Part shown: piece by piece, positions 11,309 through 22,613 of the stretch
How the letters are laid out: each line of letters begins with the position of its first letter
How positions within the stretch are numbered: position 1 is the stretch's first letter
From: Magnaporthiopsis rhizophila
Taxonomy: Eukaryota > Ascomycota > Sordariomycetes > Magnaporthales > Magnaporthaceae
Assembly: GCA_003049465.1 (NCBI GenBank)
Contig: PYSS01000063.1
Coordinates: 130,248-194,247, forward strand
Length of the DNA stretch: 64,000 nt
Reading direction: 5' to 3'
The notes under the pieces: model-generated
What the model saw: the letters and a program-made list of their open reading frames with translations, nothing else
What the model was told of the DNA's origin: nothing
The model's database searches: none
Made by a program: the position numbers and the translations under genes

Positions 11309-14185
11309 CTAGACAGTTCCCCTCCGGTACGTGCTCAGCCTGTTGCCAGCGCCGCAGTACTGGTCCGCATTTCCAGGGCAGCGGAAGCTGCAGTCGGCCT
11401 CGCTCGCTGCGATAGAGCCGGCAGCGAAGCTGTCACCACAGTAGCACTCGCGGCCGTACTCGACACCAAAGTACGCGTAGCCGCTGCAGCTCGACGCGCA
11501 GGCGTCTAGCGTCATGGCGTCATTGTAGGAGACCTTGGCGCTCAGAGCGCGGGCGCCCGTGGCCTCGGTCTGGCACCCCAGGAAGCTCCAGCTTGTTCCT
11601 TCGGAGACGATGGTGGTGGGGTGCGACGGACCCGTTGCCGAAGGGTGAGATGTTGCGCTGGTGGTTGTGGTCGGCGAGGTTTGGTCCGAGGTGCCCGAGG
11701 ACGACGCTGTACTAGAGCTACCAACGCCGAAAACGTCGAGCCGGTTGCCAGCGCCGCAGTATTGGAACTGGTCCCCAGCGCAGGTGAAGCTGCAGTCACC
11801 CAAAGACACCTTGGTGCTTGAGGAAGCGAGGGTGTTTCCGCAGTAGCCTGTATCGCGCCAAAGCATGTCAGCCACTAGTAGAGAAATCAACGCAAATAGC
11901 GACTCAGGGTCGTATAACTTACACTCGCGGCCGTACTCGGTTCCAAAGAAGTTGTAGGCGTCGCAGAAGGCGGCACACGACTCCAGCGTCATGCCATCGG
12001 CGGCGTACGTCTTGTCGGCCAAGGCCCTCACACCCGCTCCTTCGGTGTAGCAGCCCTGGTACGAGAATTTGCCGACAGTATCGACGCGCCCGAGGGTGCC
12101 TGTGGGGGCTGCAGACGAGCTGGTCGAGGTGGTGGAGCTCGGGGTGCTGGTGCTACTAGTGGGAGCAGGTAGCGAGGCATTCCGGTAAAGTTCCAGGCGG
12201 TTGCCCGCTCCGCAGTACTGGTAAGGGTCGCCAGAGCAGGGCATGTTGCAATCAGCCATATTGGCGGCCGCGCTAGACTCGGCCAGGGTGTTGCCGCAGT
12301 AGCACTCCCTCCCGTACTCGGCGCCGGCGTAAGCAAACCCGGTGCAGTTCTTGATACAAGACTCCAGGGTCATGCCGTCGTAAGCAAACGCTGCGCCAGA
12401 AAGCGCGCGGACGCCGCTCCCTTCGGTCCAGCATGACACCAGGTTGTATCCACCGACAGTCTGCCTGTGCGCAAGGGTCGCCGTCGGAGTCGTCGACGTA
12501 GAGGTGCTGCTGGCCGTGGTCGACGTGCTTGTGGACGACGGGATCACGCTAGAAACCGTCACGCCGGCGCAGGCCTGGCTTCCCGTGAAAGGCTGGCAGG
12601 TGCCGCCGAGGTCCGAGGCGAGGTTGAAAGCGTCACTGACAACATCGGCACCACTGCCACTGTTGATGTCAAGCCTGGCGGCATAGCTCCTTCCTCCAGA
12701 GACGGCGTATGTTGCCGAGAAGAAGGTGTAGCCTCCGACGCAGTTGCCCTTGGTCATGGCAACCGAATCGGTGTTCAGCTTCGGGGCGGGACTGTTGGTC
12801 TGGTCGGTCAGGTAGCTCACGCCGAGGCTGACGGGAAGGTTTGCTCGGTCGTTCCGGACCAGGGCGGAGACGGTGAGGGCTCCAGTGCCTTGGAGCAGGC
12901 AGCTCTGGGGCCTCTGGATCATGACGGCATCTGACAGGGGGTACGAGGCCCCGTTGTTGTCGAAGGAGGCTGAGGTGCCGTCGACCTTGTTGACGGTGAC
13001 GGTGAAGGATGAGATGCCAGCGCTCGCACTCAGCGAGGCGGAGACGGGGAAGAAGGCCCAGGTGTCGTCGAGGCCGGAACCGGTGCCCTGGACGGTCAAG
13101 GTAGTGGCGCAAGATCCGCAGTTGCTGCCGCCGTTGCGGTCCTTGTAGTTAAGCACTACGTTGCGGATCGTTGCAAGCGGGATCGTGGTGGTCCTGACGC
13201 GGATCCATCCAGTCCATGTCAGCGTGGAACCCGTGGCGCCCAGGGTGAGCTGCATGTCCACAGGCTTGATCGTGTAAGGCGTGATAGGATCAGTGAGTGT
13301 TACACCGCTGGGCACGACCTCGATCATGCGCTGCAGGATGTTTTTGCACGTCGTCTGGAACACGGCAGGGTCCTTGAGAGCGTTGACGGTCACGTTCCCG
13401 TCAGCTCCAAAGACGCGGCCGTCGGCGTTCTTCTTCAGCTGCACCGACGGTCCCACGACCAGAGGGTTCTTCGTGGTGCCATCGAGGTACTCGGTCACGA
13501 CCTTGTTGTCGAATTGGGCATCGGTCGAGTCCAAGGGGACGGCGCCGTTGACTCCCGTGCCGGGCGGGGCGATGTCTGGGAACTCGGTAGAGTGGACACT
13601 TCCGAGCGTGTGTCCACAGGCAACCAGCTGGATCATCTCGGCCTGGTTGAAGCCCATGCGGTCGAACTGGGTGACGAACGTCGGCGTCGGGTTCTGCGTC
13701 TGGGGGACGCCAAGCGCTCCGCCCTCGGTGGCATCCTTCCTCCCGGCCCTGACGGGGATGGCCTGGCCGCCGCATGAGCGCACCGAGGCGTAGACTCCCA
13801 TGGCGACGAGGTCCGCAAGACTGCTCCTGGGGGATAGGAACTCGCCCAGGAACTTGAACGTCGAGGCGAAGGCGGGACCAGCGTTCTCGCCGCTGTTCAG
13901 CTCGTACTGCAGCGATGCGTCCATGCCGCCGGTGCCGAAGTAGCGATTCGCGGTCGCTATATCATGGAAGCCGGTGCGCAGCCACTCGGCGGCATTCTTG
14001 CGTCCCGGACCCGAGGCCTCGTTGGCGCACTGCCTGACGTTATCGGTGAACAGTCTGGCCCTGAACCCCTGAGTCTGGAACATGATCTCTTCGAGGTTAT
14101 CGTTCACGTGGGGCCAGGTGGGATCGGCGCTGACAGTCGTCGTGAGCGACATCAGCGCCGCGAGATAGCGAGGTGCTGGTTTCAT
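11309..14185 (-). CDS. Secreted heme-peroxidase-like protein with three WSC domains
   Basis: Two exons, 14185-11923 and 11847-11309, give 933 aa; the intron (11848-11922, GTAAGT to CAG) is 75 bp. A signal peptide covers about residues 1-20. Residues 21-300 resemble a fungal heme peroxidase: distal Arg70 and His74 in RTGFHDIA, a GTGGMDAS segment, and proximal His192 in ACGHTLG. A beta-rich region (about 300-540) follows, then Ser/Thr-rich linkers and three WSC domains (about 579-668, 706-795, 842-928), each with eight spaced Cys and the YGREC-YCG and YCGAGNRL motifs. No C-terminal GPI signal or membrane helix is seen, so the protein is probably secreted and bound to wall glycan through WSC. 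It may oxidise small substrates with hydrogen peroxide; this is inferred from the ligand residues only. It shares a 2.3-kb divergent upstream region with the MARVEL gene. Confidence 0.88.
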   Translation of the reverse strand: MKPAPRYLAALMSLTTTVSADPTWPHVNDNLEEIMFQTQGFRARLFTDNVRQCANEASGPGRKNAAEWLRTGFHDIATANRYFGTGGMDASLQYELNSGENAGPAFASTFKFLGEFLSPRSSLADLVAMGVYASVRSCGGQAIPVRAGRKDATEGGALGVPQTQNPTPTFVTQFDRMGFNQAEMIQLVACGHTLGSVHSTEFPDIAPPGTGVNGAVPLDSTDAQFDNKVVTEYLDGTTKNPLVVGPSVQLKKNADGRVFGADGNVTVNALKDPAVFQTTCKNILQRMIEVVPSGVTLTDPITPYTIKPVDMQLTLGATGSTLTWTGWIRVRTTTIPLATIRNVVLNYKDRNGGSNCGSCATTLTVQGTGSGLDDTWAFFPVSASLSASAGISSFTVTVNKVDGTSASFDNNGASYPLSDAVMIQRPQSCLLQGTGALTVSALVRNDRANLPVSLGVSYLTDQTNSPAPKLNTDSVAMTKGNCVGGYTFFSATYAVSGGRSYAARLDINSGSGADVVSDAFNLASDLGGTCQPFTGSQACAGVTVSSVIPSSTSTSTTASSTSTSTTPTATLAHRQTVGGYNLVSCWTEGSGVRALSGAAFAYDGMTLESCIKNCTGFAYAGAEYGRECYCGNTLAESSAAANMADCNMPCSGDPYQYCGAGNRLELYRNASLPAPTSSTSTPSSTTSTSSSAAPTGTLGRVDTVGKFSYQGCYTEGAGVRALADKTYAADGMTLESCAAFCDAYNFFGTEYGRECKLYDPESLFALISLLVADMLWRDTGYCGNTLASSSTKVSLGDCSFTCAGDQFQYCGAGNRLDVFGVGSSSTASSSGTSDQTSPTTTTSATSHPSATGPSHPTTIVSEGTSWSFLGCQTEATGARALSAKVSYNDAMTLDACASSCSGYAYFGVEYGRECYCGDSFAAGSIAASEADCSFRCPGNADQYCGAGNRLSTYRRGTV

Positions 14186-16490
14186 CGTGATGACTTGACC
14201 TGGGTTTCCTCTTGTGTAGTCAACAAAGACCAGAAGATATTAACGAATTAAGGATGTGATACTACAGAAGTCACAATTACGAACAAAACATAACGAGTGA
14301 GAGGCCAGGTTCGACAAACGAGAGATGCGAACAATGGCAAGGAAGCCCAGGGCAGGTCAAACGACACAAGGGCGAGAATGCGTGGCCACCGGTGTGGTGA
14401 GACAAGGAAAGAAGAGAAGAAAAAGGAAACCCGGCGGACGCCATCGCGATGTGGAAGGGTGGTGTCACTCCTTTTGATTGCCTGCTTCTCGTTGGCCTGC
14501 TCTGCTGGAAAGGGGGCGATGGCGGAGATGGCATGGGTCAGGGGTCCAGTCCACGATGGAGCTAGGCCGCAGCTGAAGTTGAGGAGAGAGTGTGGTCAGC
14601 CTAGCTGTTCCTTTCTTGCCATTTTCGTATTGAATCTGACCAGGCAAGGCGTGTGGGGGCGAGGGTTGCCAAGCGGCGCGTCACGGTGCCAGATTGGCCG
14701 ATGTGAGCAACTATTTCCAGCCGCACATGAGGACTGCAGCCAACGAGAGTCTTGCTGGGGCGACAAAAGCCAGCAAAGATTTCCCGCTGCGCGATGGCTG
14801 TTGGCGCGCACAGGCCAGACGTGGACACGCCTGGGCCAAGAGGTATTTTTTTTTTTTTTCTTCTTTTACCCCTCCCTATCGAATGCCAAAACCTTTTGCG
14901 GTCGACCGTGCCGCGGCTTGTCGTTCCTTTGGTGGTCGGTTGCTTGTCTGCCGGTGCTCTGACGGCTCCATCCCCAGCGCTTGTTAAATTGCACAACAAA
15001 GCGTGATACAGTGGCTTAGGGGCGGCTGATTAGCGACGGCGGTTGGACCCTTCTTGTCGCTGGCTAGCACCAAACGGGCTCCTTTTCTCGCCTTGCGGGT
15101 CGATAGTCCATAGCGCCACGAAATGCCGCCAGGTTCGCAAGAAACTGGGCACCAGGTCTAGAGGCTCTATTGTGTGCTGGGCACAATGTCGAGGAAGAAT
15201 CGACAGATGGAGGGCCGATTATCCGGCTGACCACACGCGGCTTCGTCTTCGTATTCGACCGTTATTGAGTGGTGCCACTTGTTATGCACGGCCCGGACCC
15301 GCCCACACTGAACCCTTTCGTATGCGAGGACGCTGGGAGAAGAGGGAAAATCAAAGGACGGAGACGTGATGCCCGCCATTGATGCCCTGTTGTCACATCG
15401 CAAACGGCAGCTGCAACGATCGTCGGCGGAAGTGTGTCTTGGCCAAGGGTCCAGCGGTGCTGGAAAGGGCACCAGCCAGAGTGGGTCACCACAACCAACG
15501 GCCAATGCAGGCGACCGAAGGCGATGATCAGCAGCTCTGCCGCTTGTGCGACGGAAGAAGTCCATCAGTAGTGGCAATTGCCTAGAGTGCCGAGGTGGTA
15601 TTTAGGGTCCTCATCCGATATGGCCTCAACGCCATTGGCTCGATCCTGAACGGTCATGGATGGCAGTCGACCGCCCAATTAAAAGGAAAGGAGGTGAGCA
15701 CGTGAGCTGGAGATTCGAGCACTCAGCCACAAAAACACGCCTGCTCTGCAGCCACCGCATTGACCAACAAATTCAGCCACGCGCTCGCATGGACCTCTCT
15801 TCCAGCCAAGCCGAGAGGGCGACATTTAAAGAGGGGAACAAAACCGAGGTTTCCTTGTCAACCTCTGCGGTGATGTCAGTGCTTCCGTCCGGTGTGGCGG
15901 GCATTCGTCATCCAGCAAAGCCTCGCCAGGACCAGTTTTCCAGACCCAAAATGTTTCTCCCCGTGGTACCTGCCAGGGATCTGTTGGACGATGGTGCTCC
16001 AAACAAAGGGCGATCGACGAGCCATAGCCTCTGGTCTGAACTGGGCCTATCCAGCCACGCCAGCTTGCCCGCTGCGACGAACAAAGTGGACCGACACAGC
16101 CCGCAACCGGGCACAGCATGAATAGGCGGACGCTCCCGTGGGCTTGGTGATAGATGCCCATGCAACCAACCCCGCAGAAACTTTGTCCTTTTGCATAGCC
16201 GGCGTACTTAAGCAGGTACACGCCCAGGTCGCTTGGGTACATGAGCCAGTTTGGTTTTGACTTTTCCCGCAACGACGCAGACAGCAACAACCCCTAGGCT
16301 GCTTCCACGTGCGGATCGCCGACACAGGAGAAACCACACATAACCCAGGACAATCATCCGAGTCACCTCGAGTCCAGGATATTTACAATCAAATAAATCG
16401 GCAAGGGACAACCCGCTTGATCCGGTCCATATCGAGCCGCCGCGGAACGAGGCCTTATTGGGACCGTCTGTGCGACCAACCGGCAACGCC
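14186..16490. promoter_or_regulatory. Divergent upstream region of the WSC peroxidase and MARVEL genes
   Basis: This 2.3-kb stretch separates two start codons facing away from each other, so it should hold both promoters. A T14 run lies at 14846-14859. No further exon was recognised; the longest frame (14297-14962) is unremarkable. No clear TATA box or known operator could be assigned by eye. Confidence 0.5.
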
Positions 16491-17627
16491 ATGGGCGCCA
16501 GAGCCGGCATCGCCCTCAAGGGGCTGCAGTGGTTCATCAGGGGCGTGCAGTTCCTTTCGGCCGCCATCGTCTTCGCCATCTACTGCTACTTCCTCGCCAC
16601 CCTCAACAGCCGCAGCCTCGAGGTTCCCGACTGGGTCCGTGCCGTCGTGGGCATTACCGGATTTGCGTGCTTGTACTCGGGCGTCGGCATGGTCGTACTC
16701 TGCTGGATAGCCGGTCGCAAGGTCACCTCCTTCTTCGCCATCGTCCTCGACGTCGCCTTCGCCGCTGCCTTCATCTTCGTCGCCGTGTCCAACAAGGGCG
16801 GCTCCAGCTCGTGTGAGGGAGGAGGCCTCTCCACCCCCTTTGGCAACGGCGACGCCAACGCCAGCCGAGCCGACGGCATGCCCAATTACTACACGGCCTG
16901 CAAGCTCCAGAGCGCATGCCTCGGCGTGGCCGTAATCGCCCTCTTCTTCTTCATCTTCTCCGCCGCCACCGAGGTCGCCCTGGGCCGCCACCACTACAGG
17001 GAGAACAGGATCGGCCCTTCCCTCCCGGACGATGGGCATACGTCGGGGCACGGTCGCAAAGGCGGAATCCTGGGCTTCCTCAAGCGTTCGGGCACCACTA
17101 AGACCACCGACTCCAACATGCTGCCTAAGCACGCCACGCCCGCCGACATGCGCGAGCCCGTCGGCCGCGACAGCTACACCGCCGTCACCGAGCCGTCGCC
17201 CGTCCGCCACAGCCCCAACCGCGACCCGGCCGCCGTCCCGCTCTACACGAACACGTATGGCGCCGACCCGGCCGGCGACGACGCGCTGCCCATGAATACG
17301 CCCGGCTCGGCGGCTCGGCCGCACAACCCTACCACCAGGCCCATCCACAACTACTCTCACGACAGTGTCGGCCGCGCCGGCAGCAGCCCGTACGACGCCG
17401 GTGGCCGGTATCCCAGCACCAGCCCGCACGACGCCGCTCGCCGGTATTCCAGTACCAGTCCGTACGACACCAGTCCCCGGTACTCCAACACCAACCCGTA
17501 CGACACCGGCGTTCCCGGGCCGTACCCCGGCTCGTACAGCCGCCCGAGGCCGTCTGACGACAACCGTAGCCCGGCGCGACAGTATCCGCCCGGCTACAGG
17601 TATTCCGACGGTGTGTACGATGCTTGA
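16491..17627 (+). CDS. MARVEL-domain four-helix membrane protein with a repetitive tail
   Basis: Single exon, 378 aa. The start is the ATG at 16491 (context GCC ATG GGC); the same frame is open further 5' but has no other ATG. Four hydrophobic helices lie at about 17-38, 48-72, 80-100 and 138-160, with a Cys/Gly-rich loop between helices 3 and 4. This is the usual fungal MARVEL layout (GLQWFIRGVQ at the first helix, CWIAGRKV after the second). From about 165 the protein is hydrophilic, rich in Pro, Ser, Tyr and Arg, and presumably cytosolic. Residues about 299-340 hold four imperfect units of the form (S/N)P(Y/H)D-x3-RYxxT. MARVEL proteins organise membrane domains in the plasma membrane and vesicles; the particular role here is unknown. 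Its 3' end faces that of ham-2. Confidence 0.87.
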   Translation: MGARAGIALKGLQWFIRGVQFLSAAIVFAIYCYFLATLNSRSLEVPDWVRAVVGITGFACLYSGVGMVVLCWIAGRKVTSFFAIVLDVAFAAAFIFVAVSNKGGSSSCEGGGLSTPFGNGDANASRADGMPNYYTACKLQSACLGVAVIALFFFIFSAATEVALGRHHYRENRIGPSLPDDGHTSGHGRKGGILGFLKRSGTTKTTDSNMLPKHATPADMREPVGRDSYTAVTEPSPVRHSPNRDPAAVPLYTNTYGADPAGDDALPMNTPGSAARPHNPTTRPIHNYSHDSVGRAGSSPYDAGGRYPSTSPHDAARRYSSTSPYDTSPRYSNTNPYDTGVPGPYPGSYSRPRPSDDNRSPARQYPPGYRYSDGVYDA

Positions 17628-18023
17628 TGAGTAATGACAGTCTGTGTTTTCTTTCTTTTCTAGCGTCTTCGCACGCGCGCTGGCGTGCACCCTGTAAAAA
17701 GCCTTTTCAGGATGGTTTGAATTCATGTCTTTTACGTTTTCTCATGTATTATATGCAGCATATGGGCGTTTATATGTTTGTAAATCCCACGGTTGATATG
17801 GCCATCTGGGTGTGATATATACCCATAATTATCGATAGGCTGATATAAGGGTCTGTATCTTTAATCATCAACATGAAGGACCTCCCAAAGGTTTACTCGT
17901 CGAGATCGTCAGATCATCTAACGAGTTAAGCATGATTGACAAATATGATGCGGTGGGAATCATGTCTATCAGAAGTTGGTCTTATCTACCAAAGGCACAA
18001 ACAAGATGAGTGGAAAATAATAC

Positions 18024-18059
<36 letters not shown>

Positions 18060-18098
18060 CGAATAATGTCGCTTTGCTAGTGCTAGACTACAGACAGG
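17628..18098. other. Convergent 3' intergenic region (MARVEL / ham-2)
   Basis: These 471 bp separate two stop codons and should carry both 3' ends. The sequence is AT-richer than the flanking genes. An (AC)14 microsatellite lies at 18029-18056. No gene seen. Confidence 0.7.
18029..18056. repeat. (CA)14 microsatellite
   Basis: Fourteen uninterrupted CA units, about 45 bp beyond the ham-2 stop codon and probably within its 3' untranslated region. Confidence 0.95.
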
Positions 18099-21000
18099 TC
18101 ACTGAGACGGGGGCATGCCCTCCCACTCGTTGAGCGAAGACCCGTCGTCGGCCATGTCGCCAGCCCACTGCAGGTCGGCGCGCTCGAGCTCCCGCGCAAA
18201 AAAGTCGTGGCCCTCGCGCAGGGTGGCGGTCGAGTCCGGGCCCATGCGGTCCGGGTAGCGGCGGATGTTGAACCAGTGGGTGAGGCTGCGCAGGGCCTGC
18301 TCGAGCGGAAGGGCCTCCTCGACCTCGGCGTCGATGTCGGAGCCGGCCAGCCACTCGTCGCGCAGCTCGGGCCGGCAGTGCAGGTAGACGGCCGTGATGA
18401 CGCGCATGTTGCCCTGCCGCCACTTGCGCCCGCAGTAGGGGACCTGGTTCTTGAACAGCTTGAGCGTGTACAGCCGCAGCTCGGGCTGCGGCACCTTGAG
18501 CGACTTGCGCAGGATGTTGGACGACTTGTAGTGCACCAGCAGCAGGTTGCGGTGCGCCTTGCCCTTGCACACCTTCTGCATCACCCGCAGGAAGTTGATG
18601 AGCGAGAAGAAGTTGCGCCGCGAAAAGTCCGTGATGGGCTCGTTGGGCAGCGCGTTCACGGGGCAGCCCAGCTCGTCCACCTCGGGCCGCGTCGGGGGCC
18701 CGGTTTGTGCCTGCCCCGAGTCGCCGTTGGGCTCTCCAGAGCCGTTGGCTTCCCCTATGGGCGAGCGGCGCCTCTTTATTGGCGGCGGCAAAGCGTCGTC
18801 CTCGCTCTCGTCATTCTCTTCTTCTCCATTTACCGGCTTCGCCGGTGAACCAGCCTCGTGATTGCACCAGTAAAAGAAGCTGCGCATATATGGTCAGTAT
18901 AACCCATATTTCTGGAAACAAAAAGAGACACGAGGAAAACACAATCTATGGTCAAATACCTCTTCTCAATGACGTCCGCCTTGCTATCCACCGTCTGCTG
19001 TATATCCTGATGTGCAAATAGCTTCAAAATCAGGAGGAGATAATTTGAGTCCAGCAGAAGTTGCCCCAGGAACTCGAATTTGAGTATATCTACGGCACGC
19101 TTGGTCAGTGTATTCACGCCTCTTGATATTTTGACAAATGGAACCGAACTTACGGGAGAGCTTCAGCCACTTCAGCAGAAGGAGAAGAATCCCAGACACG
19201 GCCTTGGCGGTGATCTCTCGGTTTCGATTGCCATCGATCTCCTCATCTGAGGGTGCCGACCCATCCCCTGCTGGGGACGTGTTTGGGCCGTTGGGCGCGT
19301 CTGCGCCCCGACCAGAGCCCACACCGTTGACAGGTCTGGCGCCATTCGGAGCAGTGCCCGCCTGTTGTTGACCTTGAGGCGGTGTTGAAGCGAGGACTGA
19401 GACGTGGTGAACAATGGTTTTGAGAAGGATGATGACCAGAGACTGGAGATTGGGTAGAGCCTCGCTCTGTGATGCCGATGTTAGCAATGGTGAGGGGAGA
19501 AGAAAAGCAGTTGAAAAGTCATGGAAGGCTAGCTGCTCTGTGAAGTTGAATGCATGGCAACTCACATAGAATTTCTCCAAGGCATCTAGGCGTTTTCGGA
19601 CCTCCTCGGGAAGCTTTTCCGGGTTGGGACCATAGTCCACCTCGTGATCTGCCGGACTTTCCTTTTTGGAGTCTGAATCCTCAGACTTCAAAAGCCCCAA
19701 TTCCTCCTTCTCGCTCACACTGAGGGCCGAGAGGTCGAGCTCATCGAGAATGTCCTTGTTATCGTCGTCCCAGCCTCTAGAATACTTTATGAACCTTTCC
19801 CTCTCGTCCCAGAGCTGCCTGGTCGCCCGCGTCATCCGCACACGCTTGGAAAAAAGCTCGCCGGCCTCGAGGATGGATGCGGGTATATCGCTGCCTTCCC
19901 ACTTGCGACCGACCAGGAGGTCTTGTAGGCCGGCGATGCCCTTGCCGCCGGCGCTGTTGCTGGTAGCGTCCAAGGGCGGGTACATGAAAGGAAAGTTCTG
20001 GTTAGTCTGGTAGTTTTGCTTCTTGCCACCCTTCCCGCCGACGCCTGGTGACGGTGGGGGTGACGGCGCTGGCGTGGCTATATGTACAGGTTGGTGCAGA
20101 ATCGAAGCGCCGCTGGCCTGCGCGTTGGGAGGGCCAGGTAGGATCCCGTTGGATCCATTATTCCTGCTTGGCTGGTGAGGCAGAGGTGGTAATAAGGACG
20201 TGTTGTCGGCCTCTATCGGGATGGCTGTCTGGGGCGGAATGTAGGCTGGATACTTGGACGTGATTTCCTGCCGGAAGGCATGGTAGTCGAGCGGAGAGGC
20301 GGTGATGATGTTCTTCTCCTTGTCGTCATCCCCTGTCTCGCATGTTGCCCGCTTGGTCTCGATCATCTCCGGAGTGCCGCCAAAGACCAGCAGTATTGTT
20401 TTCCAAAACAGGAGGAGCACTTGGGTCTGTGGCATGTACTGCATATCATCCCAACGCAGCTTGGCAGTAGCAACGAGCATAAAGCCGACGATATTAGGAT
20501 TAAGTTCGACTGTCGGGAGAAGGAGCACGCGAGCGATGTTCCACACAATCAGCAGCTGAGTCGTGGTTTGACAGCCCGGCCGGAGGGGGGTTGCACATAC
20601 GGAGCTTTGGCCGGATGTGAGACATCTCTGCGGGGTAGCTGAGCAGCACCTGCAAGGTCATGTACATAATGGTCATCAGGTTCATAAGATTGAGCTGTGC
20701 CTCCAACAGGATGTTGGGCTGTAGTTGGAGATCATCTCCCCTGGAGTGTCGCCAGGTTAGCCGAGTGTAAATAAAAAAGGGGGCCGACGACAGGCGATGA
20801 CTGACCAGAACTGCTCAAATACTTGTTGCAACGAATCCCATACCGTCTTCAGACCATCGATCTCGACTAATAGCCTGATGGCGTCCTTCATGGCCGCCAG
20901 ATGGCTGTCTGTCACGGCCGACTTGGCCTTGGCATCACGGCCTTCAGCGGCCGTCGTCCCGCCAGCTGTATCTTTCCACCTGCCGAGCACGGCATAAACG

Positions 21001-21632
21001 ACCCTGCCGATGGCCTTGGAGCGATCCTGGGCGTCGGGAGCCGAGAATGCTTGAAGGGCGCCCTGGAGAAACTGGGAGCGCTGGTGGCGCGTGGCAATGT
21101 CCCAGCCGATGCTGTCTCCAAAGTCCTGCTGCCACTGCCAGTCAAAGTTCATCTGGGCGGACCTCAGACGCACCTCCTGCCACGACTGGTAGACAAACCA
21201 CTCGTCGATCTCCTCCTCGGGCGGGCCAAAGTCCTCGTAGACGAAGTCGTAGGCAAGCGGCTCGGGGTGGGGGAACTCGGCGACGAAGCGGCGGAGCTGC
21301 GCCAGCGACAGCGAGTCGGGGGGCTGCTGGGCAGCCATCTGGCCCGGAGGAGGAGGCGGCTGTGAGGGAGGAGGTGGGACGGCGGGCGGCGGCTGCGAAA
21401 GCTGGTTGCGCACGAGGGAAGGACGTAGCGTGGACGAGGATGGAAGGGGTTTCTTGCTGGGGTCCGAGGAGGAGGTGGTTGACTGGCTGCCGCTGGCGCC
21501 GGCACTCGATGCGCTTGCCGCCACGTCCGAGCCGTCGATGTCGCCAGCCGTTCCTGCTACCGATTTCTTGTCCGTGCCAGCCCCCTGGGCGTCGTTTCCA
21601 GATCCTCCACGCGACGGCCACAGCGAGTTCAT
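18099..21632 (-). CDS. ham-2: STRIPAK subunit HAM-2/PRO22 (STRIP1/Far11 family)
   Basis: Six exons: 21632-20806, 20740-20601, 20509-19566, 19466-19154, 19089-18960, 18879-18099; the phases agree and give 1044 aa. The introns are 65, 91, 99, 64 and 80 bp. The N-terminus (1-100) is Ser- and Pro-rich. The N1221 domain starts near 110 with FPHPEPLAYDFVYEDFG and EEEIDEWFVYQSW, and continues through MVATAKLRWDD-like and LLLFWKTILLVFGG segments. The C-terminal DUF3402 region includes FEFLGQLLLDSNYLLLILKL (about 745-765) and SFFYWCNHE. Homologues are scaffold subunits of the striatin-interacting phosphatase/kinase complex at the nuclear envelope and ER; Neurospora ham-2 and Sordaria pro22 mutants fail in hyphal fusion and fruiting-body development (established). 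The intron 2 acceptor was chosen because it restores a continuous PKLLELNPNIV segment. Confidence 0.93.
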
Positions 21633-22613
21633 CGCGGCAAAGGTGGGGTCTAGGTGGGCGTGTGGAGGCGGACGGGGTGAATCAGGCGGGCGGATGACGG
21701 TGCTGGCTGGACTTGGCCCAGCGTCCTAGCGCTCATGGTAATTGAGAATCAGCCGGGAAGGCAGTTGAGAGCAATCTCAACGATTTCGAGAGCCGTAATT
21801 TTTCGAGGCTGGCAACGCTTGCTGGGATAATGTGGCCGCTACGAGCAGCTTGTGGGCATGTTTGGCGGCTTATCGTGATTGCCAAATCAACCGAACTGCC
21901 TTATCCATATTGCATCCCTACCAATTTGTCGATCAGTAGCTACGAGCTCCCCGTCAGTGCTGCACGCGACGCTGGTCTGGCACCCAAAGCTGGCGTCCCA
22001 ACCTGGGACGATTTGTGGGGGAGGCTAGATATCATTGGCTGCCTTCTGGATGGGGAAGGATTTCGGCCAATAGAATTGGCATTTCCTCGTGCTGTGGGTG
22101 GGGTGTGGGGCCTGTCACCAACGTCAGTCGTCAAAGCTCAAGCGCCGCCGGATGACTGACGTCTTGCCGAAAAATCGCCTCCTCTCTTTCGACAGCTGTA
22201 AGCACCTTTCTCCAACAGGGACCTAAAAAAAAAATATTATTTATAACATCATTCCAGGAGCTTCCTAGTTCTTCTTCCATACTCGTCCCACAGCCGCCCT
22301 GGGAGTTGTGTCGGTGATTGCCAGAGCTGCGAACGACGGAAAGGTGCCACGCCGCCGTCAAAGCACGTGCGTGATATAAACCTGAGTTTGCCTCCCTCAG
22401 CTGCCAATCCCGCCCAGCCGGGTCGTCTCAGCACATGGCACCGCGCTCAAACAGCACTCAGCACTGGCAGTTGTTGCATGCTATGGAACATTGGTCGGCT
22501 TCATAGCATCACGCCAACCCTTCCCCGACCGCTCCGATCGAGGCCGAAAAGTCGCCGGGGAGCCGTTCGCTGAAGAAGCCATTGCAACCCGCCGCGCCCA
22601 ACCAGGCTTTACC
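21633..22613. promoter_or_regulatory. Bidirectional promoter region between ham-2 and the RBR ligase gene
   Basis: The two start codons lie 981 bp apart and face away from each other, so both promoters must be here. An A-rich run at 22225-22234 is the main low-complexity element. Transcription starts cannot be placed by eye. The plus-strand frame stays open back to 22491 but without an ATG, so that part is taken as leader of the RBR gene. Confidence 0.65.

Noticed and set aside
16455..17726. 423-codon frame on the minus strand opposite the MARVEL gene
   Set aside because: It is the antisense shadow of a GC-rich coding exon, has Gly/Val/Arg-biased composition and no domain.
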